Positions 35,095 through 43,347 of a DNA stretch of 64,000 nt are shown in pieces (the stretch's first letter is position 1; each line of letters opens with the position of its first letter). Location: NCBI GenBank assembly GCA_015665415.1, contig JADFAE010000013.1, positions 186,001 to 250,000 on the forward strand, in the 5' to 3' direction. This DNA comes from Roseobacter sp. (lineage in GTDB: Bacteria; Pseudomonadota; Alphaproteobacteria; Rhodobacterales; Rhodobacteraceae). Position numbers and translations under genes: made by a program. Below the pieces are notes generated by a model. The model was not told where the DNA came from, made no database searches, and saw nothing but the letters and a program-made list of their open reading frames with translations.

Positions 35095-35772
35095 TCAGTA
35101 CCCCTTGGCAAAGGGCGCGGCATCGCCCCATAGCTGGCGCAGCCGTGCATCCCGGCCGCAGGCCTGACGGTAGCGTTTGTAGGCAGCGGCCTGGCGTTTG
35201 GGCCCAAAGCGGGTGAACACCAGATTGTCCCCCTTGTAATAGTTCTGATGATAGTCTTCGGCGCGGTAAAAGGTCTGGGCTTGTAAAATGGGCGTGACAA
35301 TTTCTAGCCCCAGATCTGCCTGGGCCTGGGCCACGGCCTGTTCTGCCAGTGACTTTTCGCCCGCATCAGAGACAAAAATGGCGGTGCTGTAGACTGTACC
35401 ACGGTCACAGAATTGGCCCCCGGCATCGGTGGGGTCAACAGAGCGCAGAAACATATCCAGCAGGGTTGCGCGGCTGACGCGGGATGGATCATAGGTGATT
35501 TCAACCGCTTCAAGATGACCGGTTCCGCCCTTGCCAACCTGCTTGTAGGTTGGGTTCTGGGTGGTGCCGCCGGTATAGCCCGAGACCGCTTCGATCACGC
35601 CCGGTACGCTTTCGAAATCGCTTTCCACACACCAGAAACAGCCGCCCGCTACGGTCAGAGTTTCGGTTGATTGCGCTTCTACGCTATGGCCACGCAACAC
35701 AAGAGCCAGCACCATGAATGCGCCCAGGGCGATGGGCTTGGCAATGGGCTTGAGGATCGCAAGGATTTTCAT
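35095..35772 (-). CDS. msrA: Peptide methionine sulfoxide reductase MsrA, exported
   Basis: Reduces the S-epimer of methionine sulfoxide in proteins. The 225-residue precursor has a hydrophobic export signal at about 5-33 ([18 protein letters not shown]), so it acts in the periplasm. The active site is [20 protein letters not shown] with catalytic Cys45. Further signatures are [17 protein letters not shown], the segment [16 protein letters not shown] and [15 protein letters not shown] 35772 has GGAGG 5 bases upstream; the frame beyond is excluded. It is divergent from the aminotransferase operon, with two different palindromes in the gap. Confidence 0.94.
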   Translation of the reverse strand: MKILAILKPIAKPIALGAFMVLALVLRGHSVEAQSTETLTVAGGCFWCVESDFESVPGVIEAVSGYTGGTTQNPTYKQVGKGGTGHLEAVEITYDPSRVSRATLLDMFLRSVDPTDAGGQFCDRGTVYSTAIFVSDAGEKSLAEQAVAQAQADLGLEIVTPILQAQTFYRAEDYHQNYYKGDNLVFTRFGPKRQAAAYKRYRQACGRDARLRQLWGDAAPFAKGY

Positions 35773-35825
35773 GATAGCCTCCGTTTTCACCACCCTGCCG
35801 CGCGCGCTTGGGGCTCTCAAGCCGG

Positions 35826-35840
35826 TGACATCAAATGTCA
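35826..35840. promoter_or_regulatory. Inverted repeat upstream of msrA (candidate operator)
   Basis: TGACATCAAATGTCA: a perfect 6-bp inverted repeat with a 3-bp centre, 54 bp before the msrA start and 73 bp before the aminotransferase start. Its regulator is unknown. Confidence 0.5.
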
Positions 35841-35871
35841 CGTGGAGGTGAGCGTAAGTTATCGATTGTAA

Positions 35872-35883
35872 ATTGGATCCAAT
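35872..35883. promoter_or_regulatory. Palindrome ATTGGATCCAAT upstream of class IV aminotransferase
   Basis: A perfect 12-bp palindrome 30 bp before the start codon, where a repressor could block the promoter. A related set of TTGGA half-sites precedes the kinase/aminotransferase fusion at 62.57 kb. Confidence 0.5.
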
Positions 35884-35912
35884 CCTCATAGCGTGCGGCC
35901 AAGGAGGACCCC

Positions 35913-36821
35913 ATGACAGAGAAAATGAGCACGCATCAGGCGACCGAGGATCAACGCAACGAAGACATCCTGATCTATCTGAACGGCAAAATTGTCCCCA
36001 AGGCAGAAGCGACTGTCAGCGTCTATGACTCAGGCTTCATGTTGGGGGACGGGGTCTGGGAGGGGTTGCGTCTGTACAACGGGACCTGGGCCTTCGTCGA
36101 AGAGCATCTGGACCGGCTGTTTGAAGCGGCCAAATCCATCGATCTGAACATTGGCCTGGATCGTGAAGGCGTAAGAACTGCCCTTTTAGAGACACAAAAA
36201 GCCAATGGCATGACCACGGATGCCCATGCACGTCTGATGCTGACACGCGGGGTAAAAACGCGACCTTTCCAGCATCCTTCGCTGTCGCAGCAGGGGCCGA
36301 CCATGGTGATCATCATGGAACATTCCAAGCCCAATTTGCCACGTCCCATTCGCCTGGCGACAGTGCCGCACCTGCGGGGATTGCCGATGACTCAGGATCC
36401 AAAACTGAATTCACATTCCAAGCTGAACTGCATCCTGGCCTGCATTGCCGCCGAAAAAGCCGGGGCGGATGAAGGGCTGATGCTGGATGTAAACGGCTTT
36501 GTGAACACCACCAATGCCTGCAACTTTTTCATCGTGCGCAAGGGCGAGGTTTGGACCTCTACCGGGGATTACTGCATGAACGGCATCACCCGCCAAAAGG
36601 TGATCGACCTGTGCCGCGCCAATGATATCCCGGTGCATGAGCGCAACTATTCTTTGGTCGACACCTATGGCGCCGACGAGGCGTTTCTGACCGGCACATT
36701 TGGAGCACAGACCCCGGTGGGTGACATCGACGGACGCCAGATTGGCAGCGGTGAGATGGGCCCCATGACCAAACGCCTGCGCGGGCTTTACAAGGATCTG
36801 ATCGACAGGGAGTGCAGCTGA
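35913..36821 (+). CDS. Class IV (fold type IV) PLP aminotransferase
   Basis: A 302-residue enzyme of the branched-chain / D-amino acid aminotransferase and aminodeoxychorismate lyase fold. It shows [20 protein letters not shown] followed by [16 protein letters not shown]. The PLP lysine is in [20 protein letters not shown], and [27 protein letters not shown] and [15 protein letters not shown] follow. The substrate cannot be fixed from motifs, since the family ranges over several amino donors. AAGGAGG lies 6 bases before ATG 35913. It shares one base with the downstream sulfotransferase-like gene, so the two are translationally coupled. Confidence 0.88.
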   Translation: MTEKMSTHQATEDQRNEDILIYLNGKIVPKAEATVSVYDSGFMLGDGVWEGLRLYNGTWAFVEEHLDRLFEAAKSIDLNIGLDREGVRTALLETQKANGMTTDAHARLMLTRGVKTRPFQHPSLSQQGPTMVIIMEHSKPNLPRPIRLATVPHLRGLPMTQDPKLNSHSKLNCILACIAAEKAGADEGLMLDVNGFVNTTNACNFFIVRKGEVWTSTGDYCMNGITRQKVIDLCRANDIPVHERNYSLVDTYGADEAFLTGTFGAQTPVGDIDGRQIGSGEMGPMTKRLRGLYKDLIDRECS

Positions 36822-37534
36822 TGCGGATCGCGATGTGGTCAGGACCGCGAAACCTATCGACGGCGATGATGTATGCCTTTGGCAACCGGGGCGATTGTGC
36901 GGTGGTGGATGAGCCCTTTTATGCCAGCTATCTGGCGATGACGGGCCTGGTTCATCCGATGCGCCAAGAGATCCTCGATAGCCAACCCCAGGACCCGGAG
37001 GTGGTGGCTGAGGCTCTGCTTGGCCCGGTGCCGGCTGCCAGGCCCTACTACTATCAAAAGCACATGACACAGCACATGATCGAGGGTGTCCCGCGAGAAT
37101 GGATGCGTGAGGTCTCAAATGTCTTTTTGATCCGCCATCCGGCGCGGGTCATCGCCTCTTATGCGGCGAAACGGGAAAACCCAACGCTGGAGGATATCGG
37201 ATTTCGCCAACAGGCCGAATTGTTCAAACAGTGCCAGGATTGGGGCTTGGACCCCATTGTGATCGACAGCCACGACATTCGCAAAGATCCCGAGACCAAG
37301 CTGGAGCAGCTTTGTGAGGGGATCGGAATGCCCTATTCGCCCAAAATGCTGGGCTGGCCCAAAGGCGGGCATGCCAATGACGGCGTTTGGGCACAGGTCT
37401 GGTATGGGGCGGTTTGGAATTCGACAGGGTTTGCCGGTCCGGAGGCGGCCTTGCCCGACGTAGCTGAGCCCCTTCAGCCGGTACTGGAGGCCGCAATGCC
37501 CTATTATGAGGACATGAAGGCGCAGAAGATCTAA
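36821..37534 (+). CDS. Sulfotransferase-like P-loop protein
   Basis: A 237-residue cytoplasmic protein with the two features of the sulfotransferase fold: the N-terminal P-loop-like IAMWSGPRNLSTAMMYAFGN (5'-phosphosulfate loop) and SNVFLIRHPARVIASYAAKR (3'-phosphate site). It ends NSTGFAGPEAALPDVAE. Its ATG overlaps the aminotransferase stop (TGATG). From memory, plant proteins called branched-chain aminotransferase-like fuse a similar N-terminal domain to a class IV aminotransferase, which would support a joint function. Whether it transfers sulfate or another group is unknown. Confidence 0.78.
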   Translation: MRIAMWSGPRNLSTAMMYAFGNRGDCAVVDEPFYASYLAMTGLVHPMRQEILDSQPQDPEVVAEALLGPVPAARPYYYQKHMTQHMIEGVPREWMREVSNVFLIRHPARVIASYAAKRENPTLEDIGFRQQAELFKQCQDWGLDPIVIDSHDIRKDPETKLEQLCEGIGMPYSPKMLGWPKGGHANDGVWAQVWYGAVWNSTGFAGPEAALPDVAEPLQPVLEAAMPYYEDMKAQKI

Positions 37535-37537
37535 AGG

Positions 37538-37572
37538 AAAAGGGCTCTGATATGGTCAGAACCCTTTATTTT
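37538..37572 (+). terminator. Terminator of the aminotransferase/sulfotransferase operon
   Basis: AAGGG-C-TCTGA / TCAGA-A-CCCTT with loop TATGG (one mismatch) is followed by TTATTTTT. It also abuts the end of the convergent lipoprotein gene. Confidence 0.7.
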
Positions 37573-37947
37573 TCAACTTTTTGGTGGGCGACAAGTGTAC
37601 CAGATGCTGGTTGCAGGGCGCTGCGAGCCATCGGCGAGATTCGCCATTGTGGCTTCCGCTGGCCTTTTGGTGAAGGCTTGGGTTTTACCTGTGTGTTGAG
37701 AGCAGTAACGTGCCACGCGCTTGCTTACTGCGCCTTCGGAAACTTCATTTGGGAAGAAGATGATCTGCATACTGGAATAATACCCAAAGGATTCGATGGG
37801 GAATACCAAATGTAATCCACGCTGATCAGCAGGTGCTGGGAAAATGTGCTGGATAAGGGACTGACGGCGATCGGCTGCAGCTTGCGGATCAACCGAACAT
37901 GCTGTCAATGCTGCCGTGATGAGCAGCCCAGTAAGAATACGTTTCAT
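37573..37947 (-). CDS. Small lipoprotein of unknown function
   Basis: A 124-residue precursor with a clear lipoprotein signal, MKRILTGLLITAALTACSVD, lipidation at Cys17. The mature part includes LHLVFPIESFGYYSSMQIIF and two further cysteines near RYCSQHT and WYTCRPP, which could form a disulfide. I do not recognise a family. GAGG lies 5 bases before the ATG. The upstream 90 bp are strikingly AT-rich and carry two inverted repeats, unlike their neighbours, so this could be a regulated or horizontally acquired gene. Confidence 0.7.
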   Translation of the reverse strand: MKRILTGLLITAALTACSVDPQAAADRRQSLIQHIFPAPADQRGLHLVFPIESFGYYSSMQIIFFPNEVSEGAVSKRVARYCSQHTGKTQAFTKRPAEATMANLADGSQRPATSIWYTCRPPKS

Positions 37948-37989
37948 GAAAACCTCAATTATTGCGTGAATATCTGATACAAAAATCTC

Positions 37990-38033
37990 ATTATGATTGC
38001 TACGATTATCATAATGCTATCACAAACTGATAG
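37990..38033. promoter_or_regulatory. Two inverted repeats in AT-rich leader of the small lipoprotein
   Basis: ATTATGA (37990-37996) and TCATAAT (38009-38015) form a 7-bp inverted repeat with a 12-bp centre. CTATCA-CAAAC-TGATAG (38017-38033) is a second perfect repeat. The first recalls Fur-type AT-rich operators only loosely. Both lie 43-86 bp before the lipoprotein start and 5-48 bp after the SCP2 gene. Confidence 0.45.
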
Positions 38034-38037
38034 ATAT

Positions 38038-38322
38038 TTAGCCGATCAATTTACCCAGCTTCATTGCGGTGGCCATATCGCCTGAGATCTTGAGTTTGCC
38101 CATCATCACCCCGGTCATCGGGTTCAGCTTGCCGGTCAGCAGCTTTACCAGATTGTCCTGGCTGATGGCGATGGTGCAATCGGTTTCCCGGTCCTGGGTG
38201 CTGGCGGCACCATCTGCCAGGATGATCACGCCATTGTTGCCACAGTCGAACTTGAGCGAGCCGTCAAAGCTTTTGCCCTGCAAGCCGTCTTGGATTCGAT
38301 CCGCGATTTCCTGTAGCGCCAT
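38038..38322 (-). CDS. SCP2 sterol-binding domain protein
   Basis: A 94-residue stand-alone SCP2 domain. Landmarks are FDGSLKFDCGNNGVIILADG, DCTIAISQDNLVKLLTGKLN and PMTGVMMGKLKISGDMATAM, the last being the most conserved part. SCP2 domains bind hydrophobic ligands (sterols or acyl-CoA in eukaryotes). In bacteria without sterols a fatty-acyl or other lipid ligand is more likely. It is monocistronic. Confidence 0.9.
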   Translation of the reverse strand: MALQEIADRIQDGLQGKSFDGSLKFDCGNNGVIILADGAASTQDRETDCTIAISQDNLVKLLTGKLNPMTGVMMGKLKISGDMATAMKLGKLIG

Positions 38323-38442
38323 TGTTCAACTCCCTGACAACCCAAGCCAAGGGGTAAGAGAGCGCATTCATCCAGGCAAGCGTGACCGCGGGGAAGGGAA
38401 AGGCCCGCTGTCAGAGCGCATCATGTGGTCGGGTAAACTGGG

Positions 38443-38895
38443 TCATGTGATGGCTTGCAGGGTCACATCGCAGGGGGTGGCGGCAAAATGCACTGCCAGG
38501 ATCTCGGCAAAGGCATCAGGCGCGCTGGGTACCGCTGCAAACAGGGTCATGGATGAGCGCAGTTTCTTGGCGTCGGTAGAGCCAAAGATGTCTTCGGCAG
38601 ATCTGTCCTGATGCGACAGAACCAATTCACTGACCTCAACCAACCGGGCAAGCAAGACATCATGGCCCAAATAGGCGGTGGCCTCTGACAGATCCTCAAT
38701 GCCATAGAGCTGGGCCATATGGGATTGCCCCAGTTCGGCCAGTTGTGGAAACACGAACCACATCCAATGGCCGGTTTTCTTGCCCGCCTTGAGCTCTGTC
38801 AGAACATCCGGCCAGACAGTGTCCTGGGCTTCGACAAACATCTCCAGCTCTTCCGCAAAGTCATCCTCAAAGAGGTCATCCTCTTGATCGCTCAT
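38443..38895 (-). CDS. DUF1810 domain protein
   Basis: A 150-residue soluble protein. DUF1810 signature parts are MFVEAQDTVWPDVLTELKAG, KKTGHWMWFVFPQLAELGQS, LYGIEDLSEATAYLGH and DAKKLRSSMTLFAAV. The family has no established biochemical role; links to ADP-ribose metabolism have been proposed for relatives, but I see no catalytic residue that proves it. ATG 38895 (MSDQEDDLFEDDFAEELE) is preferred over the frame's earlier start at 39096, which would overlap the M48 gene. The first 15 residues are strongly acidic. Confidence 0.82.
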   Translation of the reverse strand: MSDQEDDLFEDDFAEELEMFVEAQDTVWPDVLTELKAGKKTGHWMWFVFPQLAELGQSHMAQLYGIEDLSEATAYLGHDVLLARLVEVSELVLSHQDRSAEDIFGSTDAKKLRSSMTLFAAVPSAPDAFAEILAVHFAATPCDVTLQAIT

Positions 38896-38944
38896 GTTTA
38901 ACTCCGTCTGCGCTGGTCTTTTGCCGACCCTAGCCCAAGCGGCG

Positions 38945-39982
38945 TTACTGCGCCAGTCGCTGATTGAATTCCTCAATGTTTCTAATGCGGTCGCGGCTAA
39001 GCGGATGGCTGGAGCGCCAGTCGCTCTTGCCGTCATAGGACTTGATTGCCTCGAAAAAGCGTTGCAGGCCGGTGCTGGAAAAACCGGCCTGTTCAATCAG
39101 ATGCAGCGCATAGCTATCCGCATCCAGCTCATGTCGACGAGAAAAGGAAAGGTTGATCACCGTCTGACCTTCCAGAGCGATACTGTCCAGGATTGGCCCG
39201 ACATCGCCGGCAACCAGTGCGATCAGAAGGTAGATGGACAGGGAGTGATAGAGCTGTTTGAGACTGTGATTTTCGGCCACATGGCCGATTTCATGGGCCA
39301 GAACACCGGCGATCAGATCCGGGTCATCACCAAATTGCGTGACCAGATCGTCGGTCAGGATGAGAGTGCCCCCGGGCAGGGCCAGGGCGTTTGGACCTGC
39401 GCCTGGGAGAGCGCGGAATTTGAGAACGATGTCACGACCTGGCAGATCCACATGGCGCAAAAGCTGTTGCATCAGTTCTTGCTGTTTTGCGCGCTGGTCC
39501 AGCGACAACTTGCTGTCTTTGGCCATGATCAAGTCAAGTGAGGCCAGAGTAGAGCTGTCAATCTGGCGTACCATATTGTCAGGGGTCATCCAGACCGCCA
39601 GAGCCACCAGTACGGGCAGCCCCCACTTCCAGACCATAAAGATGGCGCCAAGGGCGGCGGCAATCACCAGGCCAAGACGGGGGCTGAAAATCTCGAAATG
39701 ACGCAGCAGGCGACTGCTCAGGGGCTCTTGCAGGATGATGGAGACCTGCGGATCTTCGGTTTGAAACATCCATTGGTCTGAAAAATGAACATTGCGCGGG
39801 CCAGTGCCGACCGGGGCATCAAATCGGACGTCATTGCGAGGCACGCGGGACAGAACCTTGTTGGTGTCCGGATCTATCAGGTAGATCGTGTCTGGCGTGG
39901 CTGTGAGTTCGGCGGTGACAAAGGTAGAGGAGCCGGGCGCAAAGGCCCGACCCCTGACTTTTGAATTTGGAGGATGGCTCAA
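38945..39982 (-). CDS. M48 family zinc metalloprotease, membrane-associated
   Basis: A 345-residue protein. Its N-terminal 80 residues are a soluble head, followed by hydrophobic segments at about 100-135 (GLVIAAALGAIFMVWKWGLP). The M48 core has GAGPNALALPGGTLILTDDL and the HEIGHVAENH zinc motif; a second hydrophobic region follows (LSIYLLIALVAGDVGPI). The third ligand is in SRRHELDADSYAL, and SSHPLSRDRIRN closes the domain. It overlaps the upstream DUF898 gene by 4 bp. The coupling suggests that the DUF898 membrane protein is its partner or substrate. Confidence 0.88.
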   Translation of the reverse strand: MSHPPNSKVRGRAFAPGSSTFVTAELTATPDTIYLIDPDTNKVLSRVPRNDVRFDAPVGTGPRNVHFSDQWMFQTEDPQVSIILQEPLSSRLLRHFEIFSPRLGLVIAAALGAIFMVWKWGLPVLVALAVWMTPDNMVRQIDSSTLASLDLIMAKDSKLSLDQRAKQQELMQQLLRHVDLPGRDIVLKFRALPGAGPNALALPGGTLILTDDLVTQFGDDPDLIAGVLAHEIGHVAENHSLKQLYHSLSIYLLIALVAGDVGPILDSIALEGQTVINLSFSRRHELDADSYALHLIEQAGFSSTGLQRFFEAIKSYDGKSDWRSSHPLSRDRIRNIEEFNQRLAQ

Positions 39983-41028
39983 ATCGAGAGACCCAGATCG
40001 ATCCCTTCGATATCCGAATAGGCATCCCCAACCGCATTGGTGTCGCTGATGATCTCACCGGTGAACTCTTCCAGAGTGCCATTGGGCAGCAGGGCGGTGT
40101 TCTGTGCCATGTAGCGATGCATGCGCACCTGTGCCCAGGGCAGCATCAATCCGGCGGTGCAGATGACGGCCAGTGCATTGGTCAGCGCAAGCCATAGCAT
40201 AGCGCCTGCCGAGATGGTGGAGCGAAAACCGTGTTGCTTGGGGCCCAAAGTGGTCGCCGCATAAACGATGTTGCGCAGCATCGTGACGTAGATGATCCCA
40301 CCCAAAATAAGCACCACCAGAAGAAAGATATATCCAACCGTCATCACGGTGACGATTTCACTTTGAGAACTAGCACCAGGTGCCTGGGTGAGAGCCATGA
40401 TGCTGGGGATGACGTAGAACCCGTAGCCAACCATCCCGATAACGCCAAAGACAACCGCTACAAGAAAGGCCTTGTAGAAAGGGCCAATGGTGCTGTCGAA
40501 GTGAAAACGGGTCTTACCCAGGCTGTGCCCATTGATACCAAAGCGCTGGACTGCCCGTTCCAAAAAGGGGAAGGCGGTGTAAAGGCTGAGGCCGACAAGG
40601 ATCGGAATGCCCATGTAGACCCGGTAAGCATCCCCGGTTTCCCCATCAAAATTGAACCGCACATTGCCCCAGCTGCTGTTGCGTGCGTTGAACTTGGCGC
40701 TGCGTACAATCAGGATCGGCATGCAGATCAGCACCGCCAGAATGATGACAAGGGCCAGAGGTGGGGCAAAGGCCGCACTCAGCGCATAGGCAAACAGCGC
40801 AGCAATCACGATCAGGCGGCCAATCAGGATTTGTTTGCCAGTGGCGTGATAATCAAAGTTGCGCCCGGCTACCCAGGTGTTCTGGTAAAAATACTTCTTG
40901 GTGCGGACCTTGGCCCAGGCTGAGTAAATTCCCAGGGTGAGAACCGACAACAACAGATTGACGATCCAGATACCGAACCACTCACCTGCCTTGCCACGAA
41001 ATTCAAAATCTTCCTGTGACGACATCAT
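39979..41028 (-). CDS. DUF898 (YjgN-type) inner membrane protein
   Basis: A 349-residue protein with about eight membrane helices. Family features are FEFRGKAGEWFGIWIVNLLL, SVLTLGIYSAWAKVRTKKYF, NTWVAGRNFDYHATGKQIL and the second repeat FNGHSL-like RFGINGHSLGKTRFHFDS. The two halves look like an internal duplication (YAWAKVR-like motifs with F-x-F-D/H). Function is unknown. Two consecutive ATGs (41028 and 41025) follow GGAG; the first is used. It is the first gene of a two-gene operon with the M48 protease. Confidence 0.85.
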   Translation of the reverse strand: MMSSQEDFEFRGKAGEWFGIWIVNLLLSVLTLGIYSAWAKVRTKKYFYQNTWVAGRNFDYHATGKQILIGRLIVIAALFAYALSAAFAPPLALVIILAVLICMPILIVRSAKFNARNSSWGNVRFNFDGETGDAYRVYMGIPILVGLSLYTAFPFLERAVQRFGINGHSLGKTRFHFDSTIGPFYKAFLVAVVFGVIGMVGYGFYVIPSIMALTQAPGASSQSEIVTVMTVGYIFLLVVLILGGIIYVTMLRNIVYAATTLGPKQHGFRSTISAGAMLWLALTNALAVICTAGLMLPWAQVRMHRYMAQNTALLPNGTLEEFTGEIISDTNAVGDAYSDIEGIDLGLSI

Positions 41029-41124
41029 AAAACTCCAGAATAACAATGCGACGAGGGGTAATTCTGAGGTTGAAATCAGTAAAGGTAGCTGTGCCTCTAA
41101 GTTGCTCGTATCCTCTGCGTGTTG

Positions 41125-41160
41125 CAAAAAAGGGCCACACCCAATGAGGTGCAGCCCTTT
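41125..41160 (-). terminator. Terminator of argG
   Basis: On the minus strand AAAGGGCTGCACC / GGTGTGGCCCTTTTTT forms a 7-bp stem AAAGGGC/GCCCTTT plus an inner CACC/GGTG, followed by a T-run, 24 bp after argG. Confidence 0.85.
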
Positions 41161-41183
41161 AAAATTTCTTTTTCCAGAAGCTC

Positions 41184-42410
41184 TTACTTCTTCAGGCGAC
41201 GCTCGCGGGCGGCCAACAGCTTCAGACGCAGCGCGTTGAGCTGGATAAAGCCCGCCGCATCGGTCTGGTCATAGGCGCCGGCATCTTCTTCGAAGGTCAC
41301 ATGGGCCTCAGAGTACAGCGTATGATCGGACCAGCGGCCAACACAGGTGGCAGAGCCCTTGTAGAGCTTCAGACGGACGGTGCCGGTGACATGGGTCTGG
41401 CTGGCGTCGATGGCGGCCTGCAGCATTTCGCGTTCTGGCGAGTACCAGAACCCATTGTAGATCAGCTCTGCGTATTTTGGCATCAGCTCATCTTTGAGGT
41501 GCATCGCGCCGCGGTCCATGGTGATGCTCTCGATACCACGGTGGGCTTCCAGCAGTAGGGTGCCGCCGGGGGTCTCGTAGATGCCGCGCGACTTCATGCC
41601 AACAAAGCGACCTTCAACCAGGTCGAGACGACCACAGCCGTGTTTGCCGCCATATTCATTGAGCTTGGTCAGGATCGTGGCGGGTGACATCGCCTCGCCA
41701 TTGATGCTGACGGCATCACCCTTTTCAAAGCCGATTTCGATGAACTCGGGCTCATTTGGGGCGTCTTCGGGGTTCACGGTGCGCTGATAGACGTAATCGG
41801 GAGCCGCGACCGCTGGATCTTCCAGAACCTTGCCCTCAGAGGAGGTGTGCAACAGGTTGGCATCGACCGAGAAGGGCGCTTCGCCGCGCTTGTCCTTGGC
41901 AACGGGGATCTGGTTCGCCTCAGCGAATTCCAGCAGACGGGTGCGCGAGGTCAGATCCCATTCGCGCCAGGGTGCGATCACCTTGATGTCGGGGTTCAGC
42001 GCATAGGCGGCCAGTTCAAAACGAACCTGATCATTGCCCTTGCCGGTGGCGCCATGGGCGACCGCATCGGCACCGGTGGCTTCGGCGATCTCAACCAGAC
42101 GTTTGGAGATCAGCGGACGGGCAATCGAGGTGCCCAGCAGGTAGAGACCCTCATAGACCGCATTGGCGCGGAACATCGGGAAGACAAAATCGCGCACAAA
42201 CTCTTCGCGCACGTCTTCGATATAGATGTTTTCCGGCTTGATGCCGAGCATCTCAGCCTTTTTGCGGGCGGGCTCCAACTCTTCACCCTGGCCGAGATCG
42301 GCGGTGAAGGTGACAACTTCGCAGCCATATTCGGTTTGCAGCCATTTCAGGATGATAGAGGTATCAAGGCCACCGGAATAGGCCAGCACAACTTTCTTGG
42401 GCGCGGACAT
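41184..42410 (-). CDS. argG: Argininosuccinate synthase
   Basis: Joins citrulline and aspartate with ATP in arginine synthesis. It has 408 residues. The N-type ATP pyrophosphatase loop is [19 protein letters not shown], with [19 protein letters not shown] and the aspartate/citrulline site [23 protein letters not shown] 42410 is preceded by GAGGAAATTCC; the open frame beyond it has no family similarity. It is monocistronic with its own terminator. Confidence 0.97.
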   Translation of the reverse strand: MSAPKKVVLAYSGGLDTSIILKWLQTEYGCEVVTFTADLGQGEELEPARKKAEMLGIKPENIYIEDVREEFVRDFVFPMFRANAVYEGLYLLGTSIARPLISKRLVEIAEATGADAVAHGATGKGNDQVRFELAAYALNPDIKVIAPWREWDLTSRTRLLEFAEANQIPVAKDKRGEAPFSVDANLLHTSSEGKVLEDPAVAAPDYVYQRTVNPEDAPNEPEFIEIGFEKGDAVSINGEAMSPATILTKLNEYGGKHGCGRLDLVEGRFVGMKSRGIYETPGGTLLLEAHRGIESITMDRGAMHLKDELMPKYAELIYNGFWYSPEREMLQAAIDASQTHVTGTVRLKLYKGSATCVGRWSDHTLYSEAHVTFEEDAGAYDQTDAAGFIQLNALRLKLLAARERRLKK

Positions 42411-42551
42411 GGAATTTCCTCTCAGGACAGATCGACTGGGCGATAGCCGGTTTCGCACGTGAGGGCAAGCTTTGCTGGGGTTTTCATTCAAAGCGTGCTC
42501 GCTTAGCGTGCGACCAAATTGACGCATTCATTTGAAGGGTAGTTGGGCGCG

Positions 42552-43277
42552 ATGGGCTGGAAGATATTTTCTCACTCGGTGTTTTTGCTGAACCATAATT
42601 TGAAGGATGCCCTGCGCATTTCTTCGCCGCTGATTGTGGCCATGGTTCTGAACCTCGTGTTGGGCGGGGCCATGGCCATCGATAACCTTGAAATTGGGCA
42701 ATCGCCAAACACGGGGGCGAACCTGTTGCTGCAGCTTCTGACAGGGATTGCCGGTCTGTGGGTTGCCGTGGCCTGGCACCGATTTGTGCTGCTGGAAGAA
42801 CACGGTGGCAGCCTGCCGAATTTTCATGGCGCGCGCATGTTATCCTATTTCTTTGTCATTTTGCTGATGACAGTGGTTCTGGCCGTTGTAGGCGCCGTAG
42901 CAGGCGGCGTAGCGGGTATGCTCTTTGGCAGTTTTACACCGCTGTTTTTGGTTGTGCTTCTAGGGATAGCTGTTTCAGCGATGTGGATCTTTTACCGTTT
43001 GTCTCCCCTTCTACCTGCTGCTGCATTGGGGAAATCCATGGGGGTAAAACAGGCCTGGGAGGCGACCTCTCGTATCTCTGGAGCAGTTCTGGCTGCCGCT
43101 TTGTTGCTGATCTTTTTCAGCCTTCTCAGTGGCGCTGCCGCAGCCTTGGTCATGTTCCAGGTCAGCGTTCTGATTGGCGTGGTCATGATAGGTGTTTTGC
43201 AATGGGCCTATACCATGGTGGGCATCAGCATTCTGACCACCATTTACGGCATCGCCATTGAAGGCCGCGATATCTGA
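42552..43277 (+). CDS. Six-helix membrane protein, first of a tandem pair
   Basis: A 241-residue protein with about six hydrophobic helices. Landmarks shared with the next gene are an N-terminus WKIFSHSVFLLNHNLKDALR, then AVAWHRFVLLEEHGG, WIFYRLSPLLPAAALGKSMG, QAWEATSRISGAVLAAALLL and the ending ILTTIYGIAIEGRDI. I recognise no named family. The WHRF and YRLSP motifs between helices recur in membrane proteins annotated only as hypothetical in this bacterial group. TTG 42543 would add three residues. The gene stands 141 bp from argG, divergently. Confidence 0.72.
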   Translation: MGWKIFSHSVFLLNHNLKDALRISSPLIVAMVLNLVLGGAMAIDNLEIGQSPNTGANLLLQLLTGIAGLWVAVAWHRFVLLEEHGGSLPNFHGARMLSYFFVILLMTVVLAVVGAVAGGVAGMLFGSFTPLFLVVLLGIAVSAMWIFYRLSPLLPAAALGKSMGVKQAWEATSRISGAVLAAALLLIFFSLLSGAAAALVMFQVSVLIGVVMIGVLQWAYTMVGISILTTIYGIAIEGRDI

Positions 43278-43347
43278 TCGCCTTTGACCTTCGTCACTCG
43301 GTCTTTGGTTAAAGGAGCCAGTTCAAAACCAGTTTAAGGAAATTGCC

